The notes beneath the pieces were generated by a model that made no database searches, was not told the origin of the DNA, and saw nothing but the letters and a program-made list of their open reading frames with translations. 64,000 bases of DNA, taken from assembly GCA_000727475.1 (NCBI GenBank), contig KL647292.1, positions 3,119,402 through 3,183,401 of the forward strand, given 5' to 3'. This stretch comes from Sarcocystis neurona (Eukaryota; Apicomplexa; Conoidasida; Eucoccidiorida; Sarcocystidae). A program made the translations under genes and the position numbers. Of this stretch, positions 12,301 to 24,300 are shown piece after piece; within the stretch, counting starts at the first letter, position 1, and each line of letters opens with the position of its first letter.

Positions 12301-15300
12301 TGCAGGACATGGACTTTGTAGCGGCCGTCGTGGGGTTTGCCCTGGTGGCAGATGTTCGCCACGAGGTTATACTTCGAAACGGGATTCTGCTCCTGCGCGT
12401 CTGCGTGGATATCTGCACCAACACGCCAAAAAACAACACCACATGCGTTCCCACCAAATCACACCCACACATCTGCACACACATCTATATCTACATATAT
12501 ATATGTATATATATATATGTACCCACAACGTCATGTACATGTGTGTCTTTAAATGCGCACATATACATATATATATATGTATGTATATATACATATGTAT
12601 ATGTACGCATTTACACACACACAGACACAGCAATGTTCACGTATTCAATATATATATATATATCTGGGAAATATACGCATGCAAATAGGTATGCGTGATA
12701 GGTGAAGACATAGACGTCTTCAGTTGACGTGGTGAAGAGAGAGCGGAAGGGGAGGGAGGAGAATCGACGGAAGCGGCGGGATCCGTCGGACTTTCGCAGG
12801 GTCCATCGCAGAAGACGCGCGGGGAGGGTGGGTGGGAGAAGACAGCGAGGAGAACGCCGGGGGGGTGCGGGAGTTCTGGTGTACAGACACCAGAAGAACG
12901 GCCCTTACAGTCTCTCAGGTCCAGGTGTTTCACCGGGAAAGTGGCAATGGTGGGGTTCTTCTCCACGTAGAAATTATTTTTTGAGAAACGCTTCAAGTGA
13001 AGCAGCAGATATTTAGGCAAGCGCCAGAGACTGTAGCGACGCAGACTGCCCGGCGACACTTCCTGCAGTAAGCGAGCGACGCGACAGCAACAGCAGCAGC
13101 AGCGGCAAGGAGGTCGTTACGGCACAACGGCAACACGTGGCGAAGCTGACCATTTACAGCAGCTGCACCAGCAACAGGCGCGCAGCAAGACAAACCTGCA
13201 GAGGAAGCACGGCAGCAGAGGAAAAGTGTGTGTCCACCGGCGCTACTAGCAGCAGCAGGAGCGACAGACACACAACCTTAAGGAACCGCAAGACTAACAT
13301 ATCGGCAGCAGCAGCAGCAGCCCACTCCCACCGCGGCGCGACTCCAGCAGCACCAGCCGTCTCCCAGCAAAAGCAGCAGCAGAGAGCAGGAACACGCCCC
13401 CGCCGCAGCAGCAAAATCGTGCAGCACCGGCAGGAGGAAAAGCTCCGAGGCGCAGCAGACTACCAGAAGCAGCAAGCGCAGAGGCAGCAGACACGGCAGG
13501 CGCCACAAAACCGGCACCACAAGGACACAGAGAGAAAGAGAAACACACTTCATATATATACACACACGACTCTTACTACTCGACGCCACATATACTCTTA
13601 CACTGCAGCGAAAGAGAAAACAGCAGCAGCAGGGCAGAAGGAAGAGTAAAAGCTGCAGGGGGACCTACTCACCGGCAGACGCTCTGAGGAAGGAGCACCG
13701 ACTGCAGGAGTCGCAGCAGGAGGAGAAAAAACACCAGCAGCAGAAGTCGCAGCACGGCCAGCAAGAAGCGGTGCAGCAGGAGAACAACAGAAGACCCAAC
13801 AGCAACAGGGGCGGGATGTGCAGCAAGAGCAGCAGCAAGAAAGGCAGCAGGGGAAACGGCAGAAGTGGCCGCGTGCGGCACCTACGAGAACTTGTTCGCA
13901 GTTGAACTTCTGCAGCAGATCAAAAATCGGCACCTGAGGCCAGCAGGAGAACGCAGCAGCAGCAGCAACGCAACAGCAGCAATGCAATAGCGCAACAGCA
14001 GCAGTGCAGCAGCAGCAGTGCAGCAGCAACAGCAGCAGTGCAGCAGCAGCAGCAGAGCAACAGCAGCAGTGCAGCAGCAGCAGCAGCAGCAGAGCAACAG
14101 CAGCAGCGCAGCAGCAGCAGTGCAGCAGCAGCAGCAGCAGCGCAACAGCAGCAGTGACTGCGCGCACAGCAGCAGCAACACCACGAGGGCTTTGGCGGAA
14201 AACAACGTGCTGTGCTCCTCTCTCCATCGTGCTCCTGCCCCGCCTTTTCATCTTCTCCCACAAAACTTCTTCATCCTCTGCTGCGGAGATGCTTTCTCTG
14301 CAGCCGCTGTTGCTGCTCTTGTTGGTGCTACTGTTGTTGCTGCTGCCGTTGTTGCTGTTGTTATTATTGCTGCTGTTGCTGCTGCTAGTCTTGCTGTTAA
14401 TCCTCACGCTGCCGCGGTTTCTCTGCTGCTGTTGTCGCAGCTGCCGCCGCTGTTGTTGTTGCTAATATTGCTGCTGCTGCTTCTGCTACTTCCGCTGCTT
14501 TTATTGCGAGAGAGAGACAGAAGAGAAGCCGTTTAAGCCGTACAATGGTTGTCGTTCGTGTGTACGTCACATCCAAGCATACTAGAAACGAGTAGATCTG
14601 CCGCTTCAGCAGCCCTGTGTTGGGCGCAGAGACGGGTCCGGTATAGTTACACCACACACGCCACACAGAGGTAGTACGCGTGCATCTACGCGGGCAAGCG
14701 GGTAGGCTATGTGTATACGCAAGTGTTCAGCAGGGCAAGTGGATGAAAAAGCTGACGTGGGGGATCATGTTGCGGTCGAGAGAATCTTTGAAGATAGGAG
14801 CTTGCGGCAGGTCGAGCGTCAGATACCTGCAGCGGCACCAGCATCACGCGCAGCAGCCACTCCACACGCAAAATGCAGCAGCGGCAGTTTCCCCAGTCCC
14901 GCAGGAAGAAGCCTTGGTGCAGTCCCTGCTACTACGACGTAATAAAACCGGCTCTCTGCCACTCGATAGAGATCCTCTCCCCACAAAAACTACGCCTCTG
15001 CGGCGCACGCACAGCAGCCGGCCTTCTTTCCCCCAGGTGGAGTGTACGTACACCTCCCACACCCTCAGTGCAGCACCTCGGTGCGTACGCACAGCGAGCG
15101 GTGGACCTTCCGCACATGAGTCAACGGTGTCGGGATCCAGACGACAGGGAGAACTGACGGTGTACGTACACCCCACTCCAGAGACGTTCCCCTGGTGTCT
15201 CGAGTGTACATACACCCGGCTGAACGCCTGCAAGCCGGGCATCGCGCTCAGACCCGATAAGACAACGCAGCGCCGCTTCCTCTCTCTGCCCCACGCCCAA

Positions 15301-18300
15301 AATCGACGCCACATAACAGCCACCTTAACCGTCTTGCGCGCCGCCGTGTACAGACACGCAAGTGGACATGCAACAGCGACAGCCGGTCTGCAGGGCATAG
15401 TCCACATGGCCACATGAGAAACGTCTCATAGGCACGCAGACACCACGGCAAGCAGCTGCTACCGCCGTGGAGTGGCTCCGCGGCGGCGACCGCACGTTCT
15501 ACTGAAAAGGAAAGTCTCGCTCTTCCGCAGTTATGCTGCTTCCCTTCCCTTCTTCCCTTCCCCCCCTCCTCGGCCACGGTGTACGTACGCCGCAGCAGCG
15601 GCGAGCGGCACGGCACACCTGCTGCACGTGTTCCTCGCTCGCGACGCTGCAGCAAAAAGCAGCCCTTACAGGAACGGAGTAATTGCCGTCGAAGGAGGAA
15701 GGCGTTGCGCTTCGGCGTCAGCTGTCGTCGTTTTAACCATCACCTCGCCTTGAAAACACTCTTCCACCACCGCAGCTGCACGCGGGAACACATGCGCATG
15801 CGAGGACCATGCAAGTATGCGTATCTCCCCTCCACACCTAACTCCCACTACACATGTATGTGCCTACGAAATGAGCGATTTACAGGAACTTCTGCAGACA
15901 GACACGCACAAGTACACACATTTGCAGCGTTTTTCTCTCCTGCCCCGGTCCCTCTTCCTGCTGCTGCTGTTGCTGCTGCTCGTCTTCCTCCGCACGCTGC
16001 TGCTGGAGTGTGGTGTTGCACAGGTGGTGGTCACACACGGACGTGTGCCCTTCACTTCCACAGGCGCGGCGCACACGCAATGGTAGGAGCAGATAAATGC
16101 GCCTGCTGCGGTATACGCAATCTTCCACAGTCCCCCGTGCGACCACCCAGAGAAGTTGCTCGCCCACCTACGCTACCCGTATATCTATGGACTGCTCAGA
16201 GAAGCCGCGCAGCAGCAGCGGCAACAGGGTAAATACATTTCCAGTGGGGAGGAAAGACACACAGAAAGAGAGAGAGAGATAGCAGCTGCAGGGCCGTGTG
16301 TGTACACGCAGAAGGGACAGGCCAAAAGAGCGTGGCATGCAGAGACACGGCAGACACACAGAGACAGAGACAAAGCGTGAGGAAGCAGCAGCTGCAGCAA
16401 CAGCAGCCGTGGAATGCGGAGGAGAAACGGCGCGAGCCCCACAACAGCAGCATGTCGTGGGAAGGAGACAACGAGAGAGACACAGACGAGAAAGAGCAGC
16501 GGCGGCAGCGCAGTGCGTGCGCAATGGTAATGTGAGAGAAGACAGTCCACAGCAACAAGACGTGCACACGTGTTGTTCCACCACCGCCACGACCACCACC
16601 TCCCTTGCAAGTTGACAGCAGCAGCTGAAGAAAGCCGAAGGAAAAAGAAGAACAAGGCAGAGGAAGAGGTGGACGAGAAGTCCAGATGAAAGACAGGAGA
16701 CCGCTGGAAGCGGTGGTAGAAGAGTGTCCACGAAAGACAGGAGGACGGCGGAAGAGGTGGAAGAAAAGAGAGGAGATGGACTCACAATTAATTTTTGAAC
16801 GGTGGGCCGACTTCTGGATGCGGTGCATCAACCAGCAGAAAAACTGCAGCGGGTCTGCCTTTTGTCCTATGCAGAACTTCTTTTTGCTTGCGACGCCGAC
16901 CGCCTGCAGACGCAGCGATGGCAGCAGCAACAGCAGCAGCACCGCAGGGAGCGCGACAGGTAGAAGATTATTTCTTGCAGCAGAGTGCGCTGCGAGAGAA
17001 ACGAAAAGTTGAAGGAAAGAGGAGAGGCGAAGAGGGAAGCGAAGAGAGAAGAAAAGTCGACTCAAAGGAGACGAAGGAGAAGAACAGGAGCAAGTAGGGG
17101 GAGGGGAGGGGCGGGAAGACGAGGACGAAGAAGAGGAAAAGGAAGAAGAAGTAAAGGATACGAAGCAGGAGAACGAGAAAGGTGGAAGAGAAGGAGAAGC
17201 AAAAGAGACGAAATAACGAAAGGAAGGGGAAGAAACAGAAACACAAGACATCAAACAGGCAGAAGAGACGCAGCAAAGAGAGCAGCGCAGTAACCGAGAA
17301 GAGAGAGTTGAGCAGGCAGCGCCGCACATCGTTACGCAGGAACTTTCTTCTTGCGGAGCGGCGGGGAGGGGGCCACGGGCGGGGACGTACTTGACACATA
17401 AGCTTTTCTGCTGCAGCAGGAGACCTGCCAGCAGCACCTTCAGTTCTCTCTGTGCAAGTGTGCATGCACAGAGAAGCGGCGCGGGGGGGCGGAAGGCGAA
17501 CGCAAGAGGATGACGCAGAAGAAAGAGGCGAACAGCCAGCCAAAGAGAAAGCGAGCGTGAAGGAGAAGAAGTCCGCAGTGAAGCACAAAGCAGAAGACAC
17601 GGGGAAACACGACGTGAACGAAGAGAGGGGAGACGCCAGATAGGGCTGCAGGGAAAGGAGACGAGACGACGAACGAGGAGAACAGAACAAGAAAGGCACC
17701 CCCACGAAGTCTTAGAGGAGACGAGACAAGAAAAGACGTGGAGAGACAGAGAGACGACCGAAGGAGGAGGGCAGAGTAGAGACACAAGAAGGAGACCAAG
17801 AGCGACACAGGGAAGAGGAAGGTACGGAGAGGAGAGGGACAGGCATGCAAAGAGACGGAGGAGGACACGTGGGGAGGTGAGGAAATGACATAAAAGAGGA
17901 AGAAATTTCCGTGAGAAAGTCGACGAAACGGAAGCCGAGAAGGAGGAGGACGAGGAGACGAGGGAGCGCAGCAAAGGAGAGGACGAGAAGACAACAGAGA
18001 GAGAGACAGAGAGAGGGGGGGACATCGGAAGAAGAAGAGAGGACTGCGAGAGGGAGGAGGGCCGCCGAAGAAACGGAAGACGCTGCAAAGAGCTACAAAG
18101 AAAAGGCTAGCAGGGAGAAGACGCACATTAACGTGCGAGGAGCTGAGACAAGAGAGAGCCGGGACACGAAGACAGAGACCAAAAAGGATGAGGGGGAAAG
18201 CGCTGTGCGCAGCAGAAGTTCTCACACACGTGACGCAGTAGCAACACGACAGCAGCAGCAGCAGCAGAGGAGTGGCGGCAACAACAGCAGCACGGCAGCA

Positions 18301-21300
18301 GAAGAGCAGTGCAGTGGCTAAAAAAGAGCAGGGCAGTGGCAGCAGCGCAGCAGAAGAGCAGCAGCGGAGTCCCAGATGTCGGCGACACCGCCGGGGCCGC
18401 AGCAGTTGCCCGTCCCCCAGCGGAGCGTCGGCCGTTCTCAAGTTGCAGACTCAGCGACAGTAGCCGGAGCAGCAGAAAAGCAGCAGCACCTGCGCCGCGG
18501 GGTGCTGGGCAACAGCAGCAGCTGTACAACAGAGCGCAGAAGGCGGGGAGCTGCTGCAGCAGCTCCAGCAGGAGCGGCCGTGCAGCCGCAGGAGGCGAGA
18601 GCGGCAGGAAGCGCAGCAGGAGGTGACTGGGAGCAGACGCGTCCGCAGCAGCAGTAGCAGGAGCAGAAACGGGAGACCGGCTAGCAGCAATGACAAGTCA
18701 CAGCGAGTTACTTCTCAGCAGAATTGCAGCAGGGTCGACGACCCCACCGCGCTGCAAGCCAGCCACGGCAGCAGCCGGACGAGGAGCCGCCAGAGAAGCC
18801 CAACTCGGTGACGCGGCAACAGCAGCAGCATAGCAGGGGCAGCAGGTGAGTGTCGGCTGGTCGCGCCGGCAGCAGCGAAACAGCAGCGACAGCTGCAGAG
18901 GTAGTCCACAGAGCAGTGGATTCCCACGGCGCCAGCGGCGGCGGCAAAAGAACACCGCCGAGACGCAGTGCCAACCCAGCAGCAGCAGCAGAAGCGGGAA
19001 ACGGATGGAGAGCCGTTCCGCTGGTCTTTATGCAGATAGGAGGGGAAGGAGGAGAAGCCGCAGCAGAGACCACGGCAGCAGCAGAGACCACAGCAGCGGA
19101 CACAGCAGTGAGAGGGGAGCTGCGGAAGGAAAAGAAGACGAAGAAGCAGCAGCAGTTGCTGTTGCACGAGAAGGCAAGAGCGGTGCAGAGAAGGACTACG
19201 AGAGAGCAGCTAGCTCCATTTTAGAGAGCGAGAGGTAAATGGGAGCTGGCTGGTTGCAAGGAAGAGAGACTGTGAAGAAGTGTTAGAAACTTACTTGAAG
19301 AAACTCGTGGGGGGAGACAATTCCTTTGAAGTTTTTGACGTTGAAGATTTTGCGCGTGAGCTCCCCAAGAGCAACAAGGACGGGGTCTTGATTTTGTATG
19401 TGGGACAGATCAAGCAGCAGCAGCCAGCTCCGCAGGGGGACGACGGTGCAGAGAGCCTGAGCGAGACAGCAGCAGCAGGAGATAAAAGGAGGGGACAGAG
19501 ACACAGACACAGAGACCGGATGAGAAACCCAAAAGTCGGAAAGAAAGGAGAGGAAAAGACGATAAGAAAAACGGGGGTTGCAGAGGTATCTGCGGTACAA
19601 AGGGAAGCGGCAAAGAAAGCGACAAGGAGGGAACAACAGAGAAGTGGAGGAGAACAAACGGAGAAGAAAACACGAGAAGAGGACCCTCAGCGGAAGAGGA
19701 AAACCGCCACCGACGGACAAGGGAAGGGGTGACATGCTAGTGGACGAGACGAGACAAAAGAAGGGAAAAAAGAGGTGCAGGGGGGGGAACAGCAGGAGGA
19801 GACGAGAAAGGGAAGAACGAAGAAGAAAAGAGAGACGGAGGGGGATGCGCCAAGCAGAGAATGTGAGGGAAGAGACGAGGAATAGACGAAAGGCAACTTC
19901 TTTGTATATACAACCCTACACATGTAGGTGTTGCTGTATCTCTCTTCTTCTCTCTAATTTGTACACATACGGGTATATACGAATCGAAGAAGGGAGAGAA
20001 GAGTGACAGACACAGCAGCAGAGAACTGACGCAGCAGGAGAGGAGATCTGCGGGTGAAGAAGCGAAGGAAAAGGAGAAGAGAGGAAACGAGGACGGTGAA
20101 GAAGTGATCGGCCCTGGAGAATAAAGAGGAAGCACCACCACGCGTGGGGAGGTGATGGAGAAGGCAGGCACCGCGAGGCAGCAGAGAGAAAGAAGCGAAA
20201 AGTGGGCAGAAAACGGGCAGGAGGGCGAAGGGGCGGGGGACGGGAGGAAGAGAGGAATATGGGAGAGAAAAGGAAAGCAAGAAGGAGAAGCAGACATAAA
20301 CAAAAGCAGCAGGCGGTGCAGACAGCAGCTGCTCCACCAGCAGCAGTAGCAGCGACAGCAGCAGGCGCAGCAGCGGAGCTGTCGCACAAGTAGGAGCAGC
20401 ACTGCAGCAGCAGGAGCATAGAAGCAGCAGCAGTCGCTCGAGACGACAGCAGCATCACACCAACAGCAGGGTTGTCGAGGCAGCACCGGCACCAGCAGGA
20501 ACAGCAGCTGCAAACGCACGACCCGTAAAGAGAGCACGCGCTCCAGCAGGTGGAGAGACTGCAGGTGGAGAGACAGCAGGTGGAGAGACAGCAGGTGAAG
20601 AGGGAGCAGGAGGACAGGCAGCAGCAGCAGGAAGTGGCGGGGAGACAGGAGCAGAAGCAGCTCAAGCAGCAGCACTGGAGAGGGCAGTCGCCGCTCAGCA
20701 GCAGCGGACCCGCAGCAGGACAGGCAGCACCAGCAGGAATTATCAGGGAAAAAGAGAGTTGCAGCAGCAAAAGGAAAGAGGACCGTCCAGAGCAGCAGGA
20801 CAGCAGCAGCACCCGACCAAACTCAAGAACCGTGGACCGGCAGCTGCAGCAAATATTTTTCTGTGGACGTGCAGCAAAGCACGAGGCCGCCACACAACAC
20901 GCATGCAAGGCGCAAGAAGCAGCAGCAACAGGAAGTTCGCAGCAGAAGCAGTAGCGCGACCGACTAGAAACAGCAGTCGTCCTTGCAAAGAGACGGCAGA
21001 GCAGGAGAAGCAGCAGCACCAGCAGCAGCAGAGGATGACAGGAACGAAAAGACGCTACCAACCCGGAGCAGCAGCACCCCCCAGCAAGAGCACCAGAAGT
21101 ACGCATTAGCGCGCCCGACAGAGGAAGCCGCAGCCGTAGCACAGGGCAGCGCAAACAGAGAGCAGCAGCAGCAGCAGAGGATGTCGGCGGGGCAGCTGGA
21201 TTACAAGGAAGACGGGACGACGCCAGCACCTGCAGCACGACAGCAGCTGCAGCGCGACAGCAGCAGCAGCAGGTAGTCGTGTGACACAGCGCTATAGCAG

Positions 21301-24300
21301 CAGCAGTAGGTGGCCGTGTGACGCACCGCCACAACAGCAGCAGCAGGTGGCTGTGTGACACACCGCGTCAGCAGCAGCAGCAGCACGACAGCGACAGCAG
21401 CACCAGCTGGCAGCTCTGTGACACCGCGCGACAACAGCAGCAGCACATCATTGCAACAGCAGGAGCGACAGCAGCAGCAGCAAAACCAACTGAGTGCAGC
21501 AGCAGCAGCAAAACCAGATGACAGCAGCAGCAGCAGATGACACACGAGTAGTCGGGGCTGAGAGACACTTGAGGAAGAAGAAGCAGCAGAACGGCTGCCG
21601 GAAGGGCCGGATGCTGGGAAGAGAGGCACCTGGATGAGAACATTGCAGAAGTCGGTTTCTCTGAGGTTGTTCAGCCCGACGCAGCCGGGTATGAAGTCTG
21701 TGCCGTCCAGAGCCTTGCCGTATATGACGCGCGTTGACAGCTGCTGTACATCCTTGTCTGTATATGTGGGGCGCAGATTGTACTGAGCAGCAACAGCAGC
21801 GCCCACGTGCAAAAACACAGAGAAAAAAAGGACAAGAGTCGGGCAATGGAGAAGACTCAGCTGCAGCAGCAACGCCCACGCCGCACCAGCAGCAGCAGCA
21901 CACGAGGAGGTAGCAGCTGCAGGAGAAGCAGCACACGGTCCAGCAGTGGCAGGAGCAGGAGCAGCCGCAGCAGAACATGTCACAGCATCACGGCCAGCAG
22001 CCCACGACGCACCAGCAGGAACAGCACAAGACGGAAGAGCCGCAGCAGCAGGAGCAGCAGTAAACGACGCAGCAGCAGCGTAAGTGGCGGCCGAGGGGTG
22101 GCTTCGCGGCAGCAGCAGCTGGAGACGAGCCCAGCAGTGCGGACGCGGCGACAGGAGGCGGGTGAGAGGAAGACAAGTCGAGGCAGCAGCAGGCGGGGTC
22201 AGTTAGCTGCGCGCTCGCAGAGCAGGCTAAAGGCAACCTCCACCTGTCTCTCTCTATGTCTCTCTCTCTTTCTCTCCGTGTGCCTGTCTCTGTCTCTTCT
22301 TCTTCACTTGCAGAAGCACGCCAGTTCCCTAGCAGTCGTCTGTGTGGGCAAAGCGGCTGCAGAAAAAGGCTGACGAAGACGCCACCCCCACAAGAATCCC
22401 GGGAAGAGAAGTTACTTCCGCTGACAGCAGGCACGAGGTCTTCTCCTCGTATACAGAGGTGCGTTCTGGCACAAAGAGCCACGAAACTCCCCCTTCTCTC
22501 CTCTTCTTCTCTCCTTCTTCCTGTCTCTCTCTCTTCCTGTCTCCCTCTCTGTTCCTGTCTCCCTCTATCTGGTCCTGTCTCCCTCTCTGTCTTCCTGTCT
22601 CCCTCTATCTGTCCCGGTCTCCCTCTCCGTCTTCCTGTTTCCCTCTCTCTTCCTATCTCCCCCCCTGTCCCCGTCTCCCTCTCTCTGCCTTCCTGTCTCC
22701 CTCTCTCTGTCTTCCTGTCTCCGTCTCTGTGCTTCTCTTCTCTCAGTACGACTTCGCGTCCCCTTCCTCCTGCTACTCTCACTTCATCTACTACAGCGAG
22801 GAGGACCAAAAGGAGGAGGAGACGGACGAACAAGAAGAGGAAGCGAAAGACGGCACTGGCAAGGAAACACGTACGACAATGTCGTCCAGGGAGGCGTCTT
22901 TAACTTCATAGTTGTCCGGGAGACAATATACGCGGCAGTCCTTCAGGTTGATATACACGTGGTGTTTTTCCTGAAGCGCATGCATGTGCGCGTACGTGTG
23001 GCGTCCTCTCCCTGCAGAAAAGACCCACGCGCGCGCGCCTCACAAATCTACATCCACCTACACATACACATAAGTACACACACTTGTGTATACGTGTGTG
23101 TGTAGAAGACGTGTCTGTATGTTGGTGATTTATACTCACATATAGAGGGACGTGAAAAATAGAAAACGGCGGTCTCCGTCCAAGAGAGGGGAAGAGAGAG
23201 ACGCAGACAGAGTTGCGCACAGAGTGGAAGCGAGAGAAGAAGAGAAGTGCCGAAGAAGCATCCGACGGCTGGGCCGACGGGGGGAACACACACAGACCTA
23301 CACGAATGAACACATATAAATGTGCTCCATGTAAGACTTCTCCTCTTCGACGTACGCCTCGTGGCGGAGTGAAAGAGAAGGTCGAATGTCTGGCGCATTT
23401 CTCCCCTTCCTTCACATCAGCAAAAAAGAAGTATGGCGCTTCTCCTCATCGCCGTTCTACCCCACAATTATATGAAACGCACACAACAAACACATCAGCA
23501 TATCCACAGACAAATACATACATACATGCATACGACACATACACATAATATCTATGTAGTGTCGCTCTCCGTATGTACATATATGGATATATATACAGCA
23601 TATATACATATACATTCATACACATACACATATACTGCATATATACAAATATACATATACATATAGCCCATACATACATATATAGATAAGAGACATATAG
23701 GTGGAATGCCTCTCTGCATGTCCACATATATATATATATACGTGGAGGTACGTATATACACGTATATATATGTATATATGAATATATATATATATATATA
23801 TGTCTATCTCTATATGGAGAGATACATGTGTGTGTACGGTGACATATATATGCAGAGAAATACAGAGAGAGATATACGTCTATATGTACACCTATATATA
23901 TATTTACGTATGTAGATCTGATGTCTCTATGGTATATCCATGCGCATATATATATGTAGGTATAATGTGTCTCTGCCTTGTACATATAAATGTAGATATG
24001 TGGTGAAAGAGAGAGAGAGAGAGAAAGGGAGAAAAAAACGTAGTACACGTGTACATATATATATATATGTATACGTGTGTGTGTGTGCCTCTTCCGCTCG
24101 TACGTATGATAAAGAGATGCATGCGTCCCGGGACCCCACACTGAGGACGAAGAGAAAGAGAAGATTCTCTTCTTCGTGAAGCGGAGCCAGCCCCCTCGCG
24201 ACTCCGAGGAAGCATATGTGTACAAATATATACCTACATATATATACACATGTATATACATAAATACACATATATGTACACATACATACATATATATATA

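Noticed and set aside
13598..14407. 269-codon minus-strand frame with poly-Leu/Cys
   Set aside because: CTG-repeat intron sequence; only 13933-13886 ([16 protein letters not shown]) is coding.
16196..18088. 630-codon minus-strand open frame, Ser/Leu/Cys-rich
   Set aside because: Only one short piece (16903-16786, [18 protein letters not shown]) is a real SAD1 exon; the rest is GA-rich intron read-through.
19916..21361. 481-codon minus-strand open frame rich in Leu, Cys and Ser
   Set aside because: It lies in SAD1 intron 3 and is made of CTG-repeat and pyrimidine-tract translation.
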